Shown: positions 1-15,300 of the stretch, piece after piece
Numbering within the stretch: position 1 is the first letter of the stretch
How the letters are laid out: every line of letters starts with the position of its first letter
Source of the DNA: Lateolabrax maculatus
Taxonomy: Eukaryota > Chordata > Actinopteri > Acropomatiformes > Lateolabracidae
Assembly: GCA_031216445.1 (NCBI GenBank)
Contig: CM062214.1
Coordinates: 19,707,001-19,771,000, forward strand
Direction: 5' to 3'
Length of the DNA stretch: 64,000 nt
Program-made: the position numbers and the translations under genes
The notes under the pieces: generated by a model
Database searches by the model: none
What the model was told of the DNA's origin: nothing
The model's input: only the letters and a program-made list of their open reading frames with translations

Positions 1-3000
1 GCCGCTGCAAGATGATATCTAATTTAGCAATTATTGTTTTATCGTTAGATAATCTGCAAAATAAATCTATATCAGATGTACTAGAGGTCATCTTTGGTAA
101 AGCTACATCAATGTGACAAACCTACTAATTGACTTATTGTTATTTTTAAGTTTATTACAGTGCCTTTCATCCAACAGTTGGCTCTGTTTTAGCAAGTAAT
201 AAAGGGGAAAATCTTCACCCTGGACAAGTAGTAAAAGGCAAAGACGGATTTAAACTGCCACAGGGATAAAGAAGCCAGGCTTAAAATCGTTGCCTAATCT
301 GCTCTGCACTGTAAATCCAAAACACTAAATTTGGCATTATAATTTTTAGTATCAGTCTAGTATAACATAAAAAGAACATAAACTCAACCCACCATAAGAA
401 ATATACCATATAGTATAGGTTATATAAAACACACAAACAACACATCTGAAAAAGGAAAATTTGAGTAATTCATATGAAAGAAAGATTAGTTTGTAGTTAA
501 CAGTTTTTGAAAAGAAAAATAGCCTTTTCCACTCTGAGACTGCAGTTGTATCCCACTTTAGGAAAAAGACGAAGGTCTTCCATGATGTTTGAAACCTGTT
601 AACACATCCATGATGAATTGCGTAATTGTTAGAGGGTGGGGCAGTCTCCAGTGAAGAGGCAACAAGTAACAGGCTAAAAGAGAGGCAAATATAGCTGTAC
701 CATACAGTGGACGATAACTTGATAAGGGCACACACTCAGTCTGCTCAGTATGCTTAAAACTTTTGATGCAAATAAGCAAAACTCCTTTGACCATGAACAC
801 AACCACAACAGGTGAATCAGTGATGCCTGGGCCTCGTGCCTTTGCCACAACTATTGTAGGCTCTACTTCAAGCTTCAGTCTGTCAGTTTAGTTTTGTGAA
901 AGTGGAGTTAATACACAACCCACAGTTGGGTTAATGCATCTCAGGAATACACAGAGTGGACGCCACTATGTTGTTATTGAGGGACCAATTTAAGATATTA
1001 CTTGTATGTTAGCCTCTCATAATCTGCTTTAACATTGCTTATGCATTATGAAACAACCTATGTAAATACATATACATGAGTCACTTATACTTGCACTCTC
1101 AGCTATGCTTTGATGTCGTTTACTGCTCAAGTTATGGCTCCGTCCCGTCTTTGACAAGTAGCTTTACCCACCTCAGTGAATGTCAGCCCCAGCATTCTGC
1201 GATCATCATTAGTGTAAAAGTCTGTGCCTATTTTTAGCAGTCCACATGATCATGTGCAAGCTGACAGGGAATATTTTTATAACTTGCATGTTAAACATGT
1301 TTACCAGAACATGAACTGACCATGTCTGCAATGATAAAACTTTTTTCCAAAGCGTGGTGTTCAGGTTGGGGAATTATGACAATATAAAATGTTATGTTTT
1401 TACCATGCAATTTCTTATTGTTGTCTTTTTCATTATAACTTCATTCAACTTTTTTATTTTTGGAGTCCTTGAGTGAAACTGTGTCACTAACAAGAAGAAT
1501 TCAGTTACATTTTTAATGTGACAATCTGCATACCACTCTGCAGTATATTCAAGTTTCTTAAAACTGGGTTATTGGCTTTTCCAGGCTTCTGAAATACAAA
1601 CCTGTGAGAGTGAAAAAAAACTTTATAAGAATTGGGATATACATGTGCATGTAACTGATCTTTTTTTAGTCTGCCTTGGATATGGTCAAATGAATAGACA
1701 TAACTACACCATATACTGCATATGTGCAGCTAGTCTTCAAAAACCCTCATTTGTCAAAACATGAAATCTTTCAGTCTCAACAAATTTGTCTTTTGTCTGT
1801 TTTGTAGTGTGAATTGTGGAAAATTGCGTCACCTAGCATTTAGCAGGTAATACGCTATTAGGTGAAAATAGATAACTGTGTGTTCTCCACGTTTGTTTTT
1901 TATGTAAAACACCTGAACTTGTCTGTCTGTTAATAATCCTTGTTGTTGCACATTACCAACTGACTGACTGGGTGTTTTGAATGGGGTTTTGCCTCACGAC
2001 CTGTTCTGCATTTGCATTCAAAAGTCCCGTAAGGCGCACTTCACTGTCTTAACCATTTGTTGTGTTCATCTTAACCTTTATGGACAACTGACCACAGGGA
2101 CTCCACTTTTCCTGAGCTGAAGGTCAAGCTTCACATTCTTGATGAAAGCTAAGCTTTTGGACAAATCTTTTATATCTCTGCCATTTCAGTCCACTTTGTT
2201 GGCGGTTTACTGATTTGCCTGGAAGCATTAAATCTGCTCTCCTGTTTGGTTGCAGGCTGTTAGCAAAAGTTTTCTTTATAATAGGCCAAAAGGCACAAGT
2301 ATAAAAGTAAGTTCATTGTGCACTTTGTGATACACAGCTCAAAAACCTTGACTTTGTGAACAACCCTTCAGGCTTTGTCCCTTACAGTATGACTGTACAG
2401 GCTACATGTACACAGGTAAGAGTCCTGACTCTGTTCCTTTGCTATGCTAGAGCTGTGTTTCATATTTACCTTATATCAACAAACTAACAGTACATTTAAA
2501 GAATAATTCAAAATCTAAATAATATATTAGATGCAATACAATATTAGAAATATTATCTTTTACCTACTACAGGACAACTGAGCATCTGCATAATCTGCTG
2601 AACCATTGTGTTTGAAATGCTAAATACTAAACTATATTATAAAAGCTTTAACATTAACCCTCATGTTCCATGCTGCCTGATTTTGAAACACAATTTAGAG
2701 CTAAAGTGATAATTTTGACTTTTACAGAACACAGTAACATGAGTGAAATTAGGTTGGCATATAACGTTGTTATCTGTACATTTTTGGTTTATCACCCAGC
2801 TCTGTGCTATGCTGCATCTGTGAACCTGTGACAAATGTATACACTGATATCTTTATCCGTCTATGGGTGCCCTGTCTTATGGTCTTTTGTTCATTAAAAG
2901 GATAAAGGTCAGGTTCACCACCAAACAAAAGTGTTTGAAAGCACCCTTATTTCTTTAGAAATGCTGCGTGGTCATTTTAAAATGCACCCTCAGCCACTCA

Positions 3001-6000
3001 GTTCAGCATTTCCCCCCAGGGTGATTAGAGCGCCAAGCTTCAGTGGCAGTGTAATCCCCTCCTCACTCTTTTTTGCACACACAGACCTACACACATACAC
3101 AGGCACACAAATCCATGCAGGACCAGGCAGTGATGTGTCACTTTAATACATATGGGTTAGTCTTAATATGTGAATTGATCAAAGGGCTTTGTATTGTGGT
3201 ATAGCCCACAAGACAATGTGAGAACAACACTGGGTGTACACTCCTCACTCCAAATTATTTAATCGTTTATATTTAACACATACCATACACATCATATTAT
3301 GTAACTCTACCACAGTTGTTATAGCAGTATTACAGTAAGAAGCATATGTTAAATTGGGGAGAAAATTACTATTGTTAACCTTTTGTTAGGTTGGAATCAT
3401 ATTATGAAGATATGGTAAAACAGAAAAAGTTGCAGATTTTATTATAAAATTAAGAAAATTAGTGTAAATCTTTTGTTAAATTAAGTACTTGACATTACAC
3501 ATTAAGTTTAAATCCACTAATTTACCACTTGTATAGCCTAAACTGAGGCAGCAAAGACTCTCACAGTGGGACTGTCCTGAGCTTGATCTGTGGGCCTTGA
3601 TGTGTGGACTTGGCATGTTCTCTGTATGTAGTGTCTGTGTGTACCTCTTGGTGCACCAGTCTCTTCCAGCAGACCAAAAGCATATACTGTAGGTTATGTT
3701 AGATCAACTAAACACTGGAAACTGTTTCTTTGCAGATAGATGCCTGGGTAATGCCATTGCATGTGAAAAGTATGCCTGCTCTGTAAACTTAAAAATTTAC
3801 CAAACTAAACTTTGTTGGCTTTGCAGGTACAGTAGATATACTGTATTGATGTTTTTTAGGAGAGAGAGCATCTCATGGCCCTTTCAGGCTTCGATTTGAG
3901 ATTTATTGACTTTTGCTGTTGACATGGAGCTGTGGTAGATGCAAAGATGGTTGTTGTTTAGCTCTGGTATTTTGCTACAACTATTACTGTGTTGCAGTGA
4001 TTTCCACTGTGGGCTGGTGCTGTCTGGAGACAAGCACCAAGCTAAACAAGAAAATAGTCATTTAAAGCAGACAGACACCCAAAACAGCATGTTGTGAATT
4101 TGAACAGTGACATAATCCATGTGGAGTTTTATGTTAACATTTTAGAGGAAGCCAGTTAGAGTGAAGTTTTATGTCAAAATATAGATGTAAACCATTTGGG
4201 GGTCTCCATTGCGTCTGTGCATTGTAAAATAAATACTGGAGAGGCCTAGACAGGGAATGCTTTGCAATAAAGAGTTCTTAGTTCTTCTTTAATGGTTCTT
4301 TGTCCTCTGAATTCATATCCTCAAGCCTTTTATTTACAGGACTTACGACTGCTTTGTATTAGAACAAGATTGCATTTTTATTACATTCTATTGTTCTTTA
4401 TCTCTTACACTTCAGCAGCCAACTTGACATCCTCACTACATGCAGATTGATTATCAGGCCCAAACTAATAATCAACAACACCCCAACACACACAAACACA
4501 CTGCAGAGCCTGGAAATGGTCTGCTGACCAAATAGAGCATCAGATACAGAAATATCTCCCTTACAACAAAGTCAGTTCACTTTCTCCACCCCTCCCAACC
4601 TTTGTGTCTTGATAGCAAGTCGACACAAATCATTGATTATAGTTCACTTAGGATTTCGCCTGTCACTGGAAGTGCTGAAAATCTCCACAGTTCATTTTCT
4701 GGAGCGAGCTCATTAGATGGAGAAGATGGCAAATCTCAGTGGCGACTCATCACTGTGCACCATCAGCTATTTTAGAGTAGAGAGTTGAAAATTGTGTGCC
4801 TTTTTTAACTAGAGAGAGCATTATTCACCTGCTTGTCCACCCAATGACTTCATTGATGCTGTCTCTGTGGATGTGTCACCTCTAAACACAACCTCCTTAT
4901 ATATTCAGTCACTGCAGCCAGTGAACTATTAATAATAAAAAAAATCTCTTTTCATGGAAGAAATGGTCTTATTAATTTGCAATCTAGCCCTGTAATTGAC
5001 TAGTGCCCAGTCAAGGGTATACCCCGCCTCTCACCCAATGTCAACTGGGATTGGCTCCAGTCCCCCCACAACCCTTTAAGGATAAGCGGTATAGAAAATG
5101 GATGGATGGAACTTGCAATTATAAGATCTCAAGTACGTAATAGTAATATGTTGCTTCTTCTTACACTTTTGATGTAAGACATGATACATGAATACATGTA
5201 AGACAAAGTCGGCCTGTGATTGTTACTGTTTTGTCTCGTCATAATGTGAAGGGTCTGCAGGTAGTATCAGACTTGTCACTATGCTGCACGGGAATGAACA
5301 CCCTGTGTGTGTGGCCTGCTGTTGTGAGCCGAGCTGATGTTATCCCTTGTGATCCCTTTCCGTGTTAGTGCACCTAGACTATAACAGCATGGAGCCTGAA
5401 TTGTTAAACCGTTTTTAAATTGACTGAGTCTTCTTGTGTTAATAGTTTCCTCTTGGTGTCTAACAGATGGATAGATTGGAAGATTGATATTGGTGATGTA
5501 GATGGATGAATGGATTAATGAATGGATTGATTATTGATTATCAAATGAGTGCCTAATTTATGCTGAAATTATGAATAATCGGAAATCTATGAATGTTAGA
5601 TCCTTGATCAAATGGGCAGGTTAGATGGGGGAGGTTGGAGTGCAGAGTTGGCAGTTTCTGTTGTTATTCAGTGACCTGAAACTAGTACATCTGAGAGATT
5701 ACACTTTTTATTTTATTACACTGCTGCAGTATTTCTGCTCTACTCTGGTTTTCCTGTCTTGTTCCCTCAAGATCACAACCTTGTTCCCTTCCTAAAGAAT
5801 GTAGGACATCTCCATGGGCCAGCGACAACTTATTTCACAAGGTGTTCTATCCTATGGCACATGCATTGAACGTACTGTACTTTCAACTTTTGCTTTAAAA
5901 AAACGTTTGCCTTTGAGAGGTATCCTGACGTGACTCACTGCTGCAACTGCTGCGTATCAGTATGTCAGGCCGACATTGCAGACCATTTAAAGTTGTTAGC

Positions 6001-6194
6001 GAGCTGGGTTTGTATCTGCAGTGACATGGTGGGAGTAATTGGCTTGATGCAGGCCCATGTTGAAATCTCATTATAACAGAGATTTTGAGCTTCAGAGGAA
6101 TTCTCCTCCTTCTCTCGAGGTCAAATTGACAGTATATACTTCTGACCGATGATTTGTCTATATGATTTTGACATGCTTTGTGTGTTTTGTTTAG
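1..6194 (+). other. plekha5: plekha5 intron upstream of the first visible exon
   Basis: AT-rich intronic sequence. I searched for the WW-domain exons of PLEKHA5 and saw no matching open segment with splice sites, so they probably lie before the window. The contents I recognise are a retroposon tail with target-site duplication (4984-5112) and a loose GGAT/ATGG tetranucleotide stretch near 5466-5540. The small open frames here show no domain and no conserved motif. Confidence 0.7.
4984..5112 (+). repeat. 5'-truncated teleost retroposon tail ending in GGATGGATGG
   Basis: The segment contains GGGTATACCCCGCCTCTCA, GGGATTGGCTCCAGTCCCCC and GGATAAGCGGTATAGAAAAT followed by ATGGATGG repeats. I recognise this as a very common 3' end of non-LTR retroposons (LINE/SINE) in teleost genomes. 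The 7-base direct repeat TTGCAAT at 4977-4983 and 5113-5119 looks like the target-site duplication. The exact family name is not assigned. Confidence 0.75.
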
Positions 6195-6315
6195 ATCTGT
6201 CTCCAAAGTGCCGGCGAGTGAGAAGAAGGAACGGCCGATAAGCACCATGAGTGAGGCCTCCAACTACACAGGCGGCTCGGACTACGCTGCAAACCCCAGT
6301 AGCCCAGCTGGAAGA
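6195..6315 (+). CDS. plekha5: plekha5 coding exon 1 of window: linker before PH domain
   Basis: The acceptor TTTGTTTAG precedes the exon; the donor is A|GTGAGT. The first base completes a codon begun upstream, then SVSKVPASEKKERPIS and the block SNYTGGSDYA follow. This corresponds to the human segment between the WW domains and the PH domain. The ATG inside (6247) is internal and not a start. The next intron is only 190 bp. Confidence 0.93.
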
Positions 6316-9300
6316 GTGAGTGACACACATTAGGACAGGATTGTCATGCATTTTTGTAAAGTTCAGAAAATAATGGAAAGCCAAAAGGATCATATAATTC
6401 ATACTTCATCATACTTTAAATCTTTCAGTACAAAAAGTATAGACATTTTCTTTCTTTTTTTTTTTTGCTTACTTTGCTATTTACTCATTCTTACTCTTCT
6501 TCTAGCCTTCAAGACCTTCCAAAAAAATTCATAACTTTGGGAAGAGATCCAACTCCATCAGGAGGAATCTCAGTGCCCCAGTAATCAAGAGAAACTGGCT
6601 TTATAAACAGGTAAGATGATAGGACTTCACGTAGGACTTGACATTTAGTTAGATAAATCTTAAAATGTGCTGAGAAGCACAGTTGGTAACGTGGCGTCAT
6701 TTTTAGCCACGCCAGCGGTTAGTGCCCCAATCAGGTCAGATTTTTCACTTATGACCAGGCCTCAGCTGCACGTTGTGCTTAGTCCTGATTATCAAATGTT
6801 AGCATGCTAAATCACAAACTAAGATGGTGAACTTGGTGAACATTAACATGCAAAACATCAGCCATTGTCGTTGAGAGCTTATTAGTATGCTGACATTTGC
6901 ATGTAGCTGTAATTTGCTGCTGTGCCTAAGAACAGTCTCAGAGAGCCTCCAGTATGGCTGCAGAGTCTAGTTTAATTAAAGTTAGTCCATACATAGTGCA
7001 TACATACCAATGAAATCCCTACTTCATTGCTATGTTTGTGTTTTTGACACTTACTAATTATGATAAAAAAAAGTGATATAGAAGGTATGCATGTCTATTA
7101 TACCTACAGTTTTATCTGAAAGTTGTTAAATTGTTATGTATGTTATACACATATTCATATTAGTTATTGTATGGTTGATAAATGTATTTATAATGTAATT
7201 GATATTTAGAAACAAGGATATTTGGGGAAAAAATTATATATTTAGCTTAGAACAAGAGGTCATCTTGTGAATGAATGCAAACTTTATTTTTATACAACCT
7301 TCCTCCTTTTCACACATAGAACAGCTTAATGTTTCCCTCTCCCTGTAAGATTTGCAGCAACAGTCTAAAGATACGCACAAAGGAAGCTTTTTGATGTCTT
7401 ACAGGATCTGAGCATTTCTTTGTCCAGTGTTTCTGCTCAGCCAGTCATCCAGCACGGGTAGTGTTTAAATACCAATCCCTCATCACAGCTCCCTGGTTAC
7501 TTGTAAGAGGGTGAAAGGGGGTGCTTGAGGCAGCTCTTGGCCAGACAGGACTCTCTCATGCTTCCTAAGTGGGAGACTCATTTAGTTTTGATTGCAGCCT
7601 CCCGGCACAGCTTTGTGAACACATGATGGCTTCCTTTGGTACAGCTGCCAGCTGCTATTTCTTTGGGGACCTCAATCAGGGTGACGTAGATCAAGCAAAA
7701 GACTCACAAATCTGCTACCCTGAATAAAAGCTGGATTTGCACTTTTATTTTCCTGCCTCATTGAAACCTGGAAGCTATTGAGGTCCTTGGCTGAGGAAAA
7801 GCTGCAGCCCTTCAGTTGATCCATTGGGAGACCAAAATGCCGCAGTGATTGATGTGATGGTGAAAGCCCCGTTTTTCTCTTCCCGCCTGAACAGAGCAAG
7901 ATCTGAAAGAACTTTTTATAAAGTTTACTCAAGAACACATTGTAAAATGAGTGGTTAAGACCTTGATTGAATGGAGGGAAAGTGATGAATTAATTGATGT
8001 AATAAGTTTGAATCTTTTTGTTACATTTCTGATGTTCCTCCATTACGAACATACTGAGCACCATCTGGTATTGTGACTTTTTTGATACTAATGTGTTAAA
8101 CATGCTGGTTCATGGAACTGAATTTCCATTTAAAGTAAACTGCAGCCCACATGCTGTTTGACCATAATGACAGAGTTGTTGAGGTCCCTCCCCCTACTTT
8201 TGTCTCAGAGTGGAATCCACGATTAAGGACTCTGCTCAAGTTTTCCAATAAAGCGGACGGGGGAGTTAATACCCTTTTCCTCACCCTTCATCCTTTTCAA
8301 GCAGAAGCCTGAAAACCCCTTTGATCACAGCCTTGTGATACCAAAGGACAACTTAAGCAAAGGAGGTTTATTTTTGTTGCCCACTGAACAACATACTTCC
8401 CTTTAAAAATGAAAGCTGTCTATTTGGTTGAAATTATATACGCAGTGGAACACACTCTTTATTATGTTTATTCCATACCAGAAATCAAATGTTTCTCCTG
8501 AACTAAATTAATTACCCTTACTCCATCTCAAGTACAAAGTGGAGGAGTTCCCCACTGCCTCCATTAAAGCATGTATTTACTTACAAAATTTAAAAGACTC
8601 AAAGGAGGTATTCTGGGCCACAATATGCACAGAAAGACACAACGACAGATGATACCTGGTTTATAGATGACCTGTCAATCAGTTGGAATTTGGAGTTTTC
8701 AACTGGTTGTATAGCATAATTGAAAAAAATAGTTGATTGGCTGCTGGGGTACTAACCCAGTCTATTAAGATACATATAGCAAACAGTTAATCACATGGAA
8801 AGAATTCAACTAATTATGTTTTTCTTTGTCATTTCAAACCATTTCCACTAGTTTCTAACTGTTCCCTAATCCCCTGGTGTCTTTTCAGGACAGTACAGGG
8901 ATGAAGCTGTGGAAAAAGAGGTGGTTTGTGCTGTCTGACCTGTGCCTCTTTTACTACAGAGGTGAGTTCTGTCCTCTCAGCTATGTTTCATTAGCATTGC
9001 ATCGATTAAAACAATAGTGGTTTTTGATTGGTAGTTCAAAGTGATGTTGTGACCTTCAGAGCCACAAGCCGTTTTCTTGGCGGTTGTTAATATATCTGGA
9101 TCCAAGTCCCTGTGGTAAGAAGCCTGTCAGGACCAACTGAGGAGACGTATTAATTGGAGTGGCTCTCCTGTTGTCTGATTTGCCATTTGAGACATAATAT
9201 TTTCCCCAAGCAAAGCCAGGGCTTTAAACAAGGCTTGGATGCAGCCATAATGTTAACAGAGAAAGCATAGCAGGAAATTGGATTTCACACTAATGTTAAG

Positions 9301-12300
9301 TTATAAACAAGTTTCCAGAGATGATGCTGTTTTTATACAATGGTTGCATACTAGTGTAATTCTTGGGATCAGTTGCATTAAACAAAATATATCTTGTTAA
9401 TATTTAAAGATCATCTTATAATTCCACATTAAAGGGACCACTATTATAGTATCAATGTGATCATCCTTTTGAATATCTGTGGTGTTTACATGGCACTGTA
9501 ATTTAGTGAAGGAAACCCATATTTTAATAATAAAAACTTATACTTACTAGTTTGACTGAAGTGGAAACTTCAGTGAATTTTCATTTGATCTGCTATTTTA
9601 TTTAAATAGACCGTAGCACCTTAATCATAGTCATAACTTGAGTCATGTTTTTTCATGGAGGGCTGATTGTGGGAGTCCTGGTCCGGTTTAAAAGTTTGCC
9701 ATTCAATTATTGAAATCTGGTTGTTCTTCAACGTCCCTCTTTGCTACTGTTGCGGATTAGGAAAACATTTGCAAGTGTTAAATGTGATCGTTTTTATAAG
9801 ATGCTATTGACTGAGCTGCTATTGACAGCCTGTCTCGTGCAGTACTAATGTTCATATCAAATATTGACACAGCTGTGTCCAGAGAACGCTTGAGAGCTTT
9901 CCTATTGAAAAAAATGAAATGAATACTGTGAATCATTGAGGCCGTAAGGTAACTGTAGAATAGGTCTACTGTTGGGCTGCAGCTACAGAGAAAATATAAA
10001 TCTTGCCTGGCTCAAGTCCACCTACCCAATGCCCCGTGCTCACTTGATGCGGATACAGTCATCATTCCTGCTGATCAGGATGACATCTAGTCTGTGTTAT
10101 TTCTGGTGTCTGCCAGTACTGTCGCCTTCTTTCCGCCCACTGACTGACAAAAGCCACAGACGGCAACAGACCCAAAGGCTTTATACAGACGGACATGTTG
10201 AGAAATCCATCCATCAGCAGAGAGTGGGCAGAGGGGTCATGAACTTGGCTGCCCCTCAACTAAACACAACTGCTGTCTGCTGTACTTATCAGACTATTAT
10301 TGTGTGCTCAGGATTCCACACAAAGTTCGTGCTTACGTTCAGAGTTCTGCCGATTCCTCTGTGTGTGTGCGTGTGTTCGGGAGAAAGGCAAACACACAGA
10401 GACTTGATGAATAAATAAATGTATGGCCAGTCGGCTGCAGGTACAGCTGATGCTGGCGAATACATCAATCCATCAAACCTCTATCGTAGCAAACAGTTGT
10501 ACCTCTGAACTTCCAGAGACAGACCAGAGTTCAGCTATCACTTATTCCCCCAAATATTACTCACCATTCACAATGACCCTTATTCATCCCAGTTAAAACC
10601 AGTAACTGTGTTAAGTGACTTTGATTTTTACATAACATCCCCAGCCAACACACAAACATGCACACATACCAAGGAGAGAGAGCAAATGAACATGTGGAAT
10701 TGCAGCAGTCATTACCCTGATATATTTTGTTTTCCTACACTGTTTTGGGTAAGCAGTATCAAATTACGAGGTTAAGCAATTCTCTGCCTAAACCCCGGGA
10801 CTCAGTCTAATCCCCCCCTGTGGAGAGTGCTCCATTGTCAATGTGGAGCCCTGTCTGCTAACTTAATGAGGATTAGAGCAGCCTAGCAGCACAGGACATT
10901 GAATCAATGCTCATCTTTTCCACTGATTGGACTCGGTTCATCTGACCAGCACACTCCTCTTTTAGTTTTTATCTCGCAATCCACTTGGTTTGTCTCTGCT
11001 TATTTTTATGTTTACAAATTACTTTTCTACATAAGAGTTCAATGTTGTTGAAATTGACTGAAAAAAAAAATAGCCCCCAATGCATTGTGTTGACTTGGTT
11101 TTTCTCTGCAGATGAAAAAGAGGAGGGGATACTTGGCAGCATCCTCCTACCAAGCTTTCATGTATCCATGCTGTCTGTGGATGATCACATTAACAGAAAA
11201 TATGCCTTCAAGGTCAGTGCATTTTTTCATTCCTGTCAAACTTTGTTGGACTGCACATGTCAGGGTTGAGTACATTTAAAGCATATAAAAGTAAAACAGT
11301 AGTATTATTTACAGCTATAATGAATAGGATGATAAGATCTGAATGTACAACACTCCCAAAAGTACTTTTGATCACTGCTATACAGTTTGAAAGTTAGAAA
11401 ATGTTGGGTTTTTTATTGTTGTGGTCGTTTTTTATTCCCACGGTGTTTTCTTAAGCATATAAATCAACTTCTAGGTTTGCTTTGCTTTGAACATGATTTG
11501 TTTTTACTTTAATAATAAAATGAATAATTTGATTGACAGTGAAGTAATTCAAGTCATTTTTTAGAACGTAAACTGCACACTGCTAATGCTAAGAAAGCAA
11601 AGAAAGTGCTTGCCAACAGTGATATGGCTTCGCTGGCAACTGCTACCGGTGTAGTACTAGAACCTTGCAATACTGTTAGTTGACTCGGAAACCCCAAGTT
11701 ACAGGGAAACGGGCACATTTTATGGGATTTCAGTGGTGTGTACAGTATTTGACTGTGGGTCCTTCATAAACCCTAAGACAAAAAAGTTGACTTGCCAAGT
11801 ACAGCCAAACACAGACGCCCAGGAGTCTGCTCAAGGTCTCTCCAACCACACAGCCCACTCCTTTTCCAACTTAAACTCTGGCTGAAAGAGAGCGAGTTGA
11901 GTTAAAGACAGCAACACGAGAACAGGGCACGACCTCTTCAGTTTACAGTGATTCACTCAGGAATGGGATGACTTTTTGACTGCATATTTTTCATTCTAAA
12001 CTTTTTCTGTCCCTTGTTGTTGTGGCCAAAATGGCCATGTCATTAAAAGTTCCTTATTTCTCAAGATTATTCTGAAGTAATTGGGAGTAATGACAGTTCT
12101 TTTCAGACATTGGTAAACAGGATATTGAGGTTGTTCACTAAACATTCTGTTTTTCTCTTTTTGTGTCTGGATTTAACAATAAATTGGTTTGTTCACTGCA
12201 AGCGAACAGAGCAACTACGGAACATTGTGCCTGCCATACAATGCACTGAATGGTAAGTCCTACAGTATTCTGGAAGATTTACTGATCTAATCTAGTGGTA

Positions 12301-15300
12301 TGCATGAAACTCAAGTGACTCATGGTTTGATTTATGTGGATGGTACAGATACCCACAGACAGAATTTTACAAGCCACAAAGTGTATCTACAGCTCCCCAT
12401 CCCTCTTATTAAGTGATAAACCTACATAAAAGCAACCAACATTGATTCATCGGTCAGGGTTCAAGTGCTAAAACTCCCAGTTGACTTGATGCTTTTCTCT
12501 TTTCTGTTTCAGGTAAATTTCTCTGTGTGTCACTCTTCCTGTCCCTGATCCTGTTTATTGTCAAAACAGGCGACACATCCCAACATGCGGACATACTATT
12601 TTTGCACTGACACAGCCAAAGAGATGGAGTCTTGGATGAAAGTAATGTCAGATGCTGCACTTGTGCATTCAGAGCCAGTCAAAAGGTTTGTAAGAGCATC
12701 ACTAATATAGTCATTTTTTACAGAGAGCCTGTATTTTATTTGAAGTGGGAAATTACAGTGGGTTGTTTCACTTTTAATAGGAGAAAAACACATTTAAAAA
12801 AGGCATTTAAGGACAGTTCTTAAAACCAGTACGATTGACTTTGCTTTCCTTGGTTCATTTCTCCATCCTGATATATTCTTTTTTAGCAGTTGTACTGTAA
12901 GCAAGTGCTTTTAAATCTGTTAAGCCCGTTAAGTTCTTAAGCAACAGTTCCACTCGCGTTTCTGACATTTCTGGTCTGTGGTTATGTTGAAGAAGCTGTG
13001 ACAGTCTTTAATGTTATGTAACTATTTTTACTGTTGGAGTTTATTACAGAGTAACATACACAATATTGCTGTGTGCATGTGGGCATATACACACTGTGAA
13101 TGCATGGTGCAGGTTGTTCAGGGGATGTTGTGCACAACTGGGCTGGCAGATCAGGATCACTGACTCATCAAGATAGGGTTTTTCCTTCTTTTTAAAAAAA
13201 ACTGTGTTAAATGTCATTTGGCAGTCGGCCTCTCTAATGCGCTCCTTTTACATGGGCGAGCAGAGCCGTAATGGTGAAGGGCTTTGTAATTACACAGAGC
13301 AGTAGTGCCTGAAATCCACTGAATAGCACTGTTAAATAGGACAGTGTGATGCTGTTATAAGGTTATCTAGTATAACAGCATTATAAATTCTATGTAGACT
13401 AAAGGCTATCCTAATTTCAAAGCATCTAGTGTCTTTTATTCTATGGAATATATTACATTTTATCAAATCTTTTCATGTTTTAATCTGGTGGGTAGTGTTA
13501 AAAACCAAAAGGAACATGATTCAGTAGCCCAAATCCTTATCTGTTAAGGACCTTTCCTTTTAAGTGTTTCTACAATCTCTTCAAAACAAGTATAAGTAAA
13601 TTCACACAGACCTTTCATAGGGCTAAGTGTGTGCTCTACTGGGATGGTGGAGCCACAGACGGCTGGAGAAGACATTACTTGAGTAGTTCTGCTATTTAAA
13701 AGGATACAAGTGGAAACTCTGAAGGAATGCCTTTCTTACTGCCCTCCTATTGCTAACCCAGTGAGCCATGCTGCAGAGGAGAATTGACTAACTTTGAAGC
13801 TGTGACCTTGAGTCCATCTAAGGCCAAGGAGTAGTGGTGTCTATTACCTCTGGAGACCTCCCCAAGAACCACAGAGCTGTAGATAGCTCTTTTAGAGAGG
13901 AGGAAAAGGGGATCTCCAAATGGATTACCAGAGTCTGAGCAGCACCTTTGTGCCGTGCCCCAGCAGAGGCAGTGTTTTATTGGCGATATCTGATTTCCTT
14001 TTACACGCCTGGCCTCCTGGCAGCTGGAAGAAACATTGTGCACCTCCACCCAGTTTCTTTGCGCTTTCTTTTAGTTTCAGAGCTGCCCCCATTGGCAGAT
14101 TTCACAAAGTTAGTTCTTTAGGTCTACAGTATATTTTAGCCATACTTTGACACAGATGAGTATCCCAGCTACCAAGTTAATCTACAGTAATGTAGTTATA
14201 AGTTTTCCATCTCTGCACAGGTAATATCATTATGTGTCTTGATTGCCTATCTCAAGCTTTCACAGGGTCTTTGATTTTTCTTTTTATTATTCTAAGGCCT
14301 CCTATTTGTTTCATCAGGTTGGACAGGCTAAAAGTAGAGCAGTGTGGCCCACAAGAGATCAACCATGTGGCCAACCACAGGCCGCCACTAACACAGCCTG
14401 AAATCCAGAACAATGAACGCAACCGTGAGGTGGACTGTGAGCATACTGCAGCAGTCACCTCCACCACAGCCGAAGAAGAGAGGAAGCAGCGAGACGCTGA
14501 GCGCTACGGCTTCCAGAAGGATGGGGTAGAGCGCGAACGTCCACTCACAAAGATCAACAGTATCAAACTGCAGCCAGCCCAGGCAGCAGACGTCAAAGCT
14601 AACATCACCTCGCCGCAGACTCCGGCAGACCTGGACGGGTCACACCGCAGCCCTCAGGTCAATGGATCTGGTGAGCAGTGTCCAGCTGACCGGACTGACG
14701 TCCCTCCTCAGCGTAGTCCTACCCATGAGCCAGACCGCAACCTCAGTAGGACCAGCTCTATGCAGCAGTTGGAGCATTGGGTCCGCACGCAAAGAGGACG
14801 TAACCAGGACGATGACACTAGGAGGTTGGTTTGAATATTTGACGTTTTGCAGGTTTAAAAAAATTATTTCATAGTGTGATCTCAAGATATTTATGTTGCA
14901 AAAAGGAGTAAATATGCCTGTACAAGTTGTCTTAAGGTTACAGCACAAAAGTCCAATCTTGTCCTACTTCGACAACAAGAAGTGGAACTTGGCTAAACTT
15001 GGCATAATCTAGAAATGCTGATTCACCTGCATCTTGAGACAGGAGGGATTCTCCTTAAGCATCTGAGTTCCTACATACAGTTCATATGCAGACTCAGATT
15101 TTCCAAAGCTTCTCAGTCGCAGTTCTTTTTAAAGCTGTGTTGTTTAAGCCAGATGATTCACATGCTCCTCACCATGATTTAAACACTTTGATACTATTGA
15201 GTGAACCAGTAAATGGCTGCCAGAGTTACTGCCTGCCACTGACCCTGCTGTGGGAGTCCCATTTTTAATTGGTTGAGATTAAACTTGCTCTCTCACTTGG

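Noticed and set aside
1..6194. WW-domain exons of plekha5
   Set aside because: I looked for the conserved GWEEAY and YYINHN segments next to splice sites and found none, so they are probably upstream of the window.
9972..10418. 148-codon + strand frame as a possible gene
   Set aside because: It lies within a plekha5 intron, has no recognisable motif, and has no splice sites compatible with the PH-domain reading frame.
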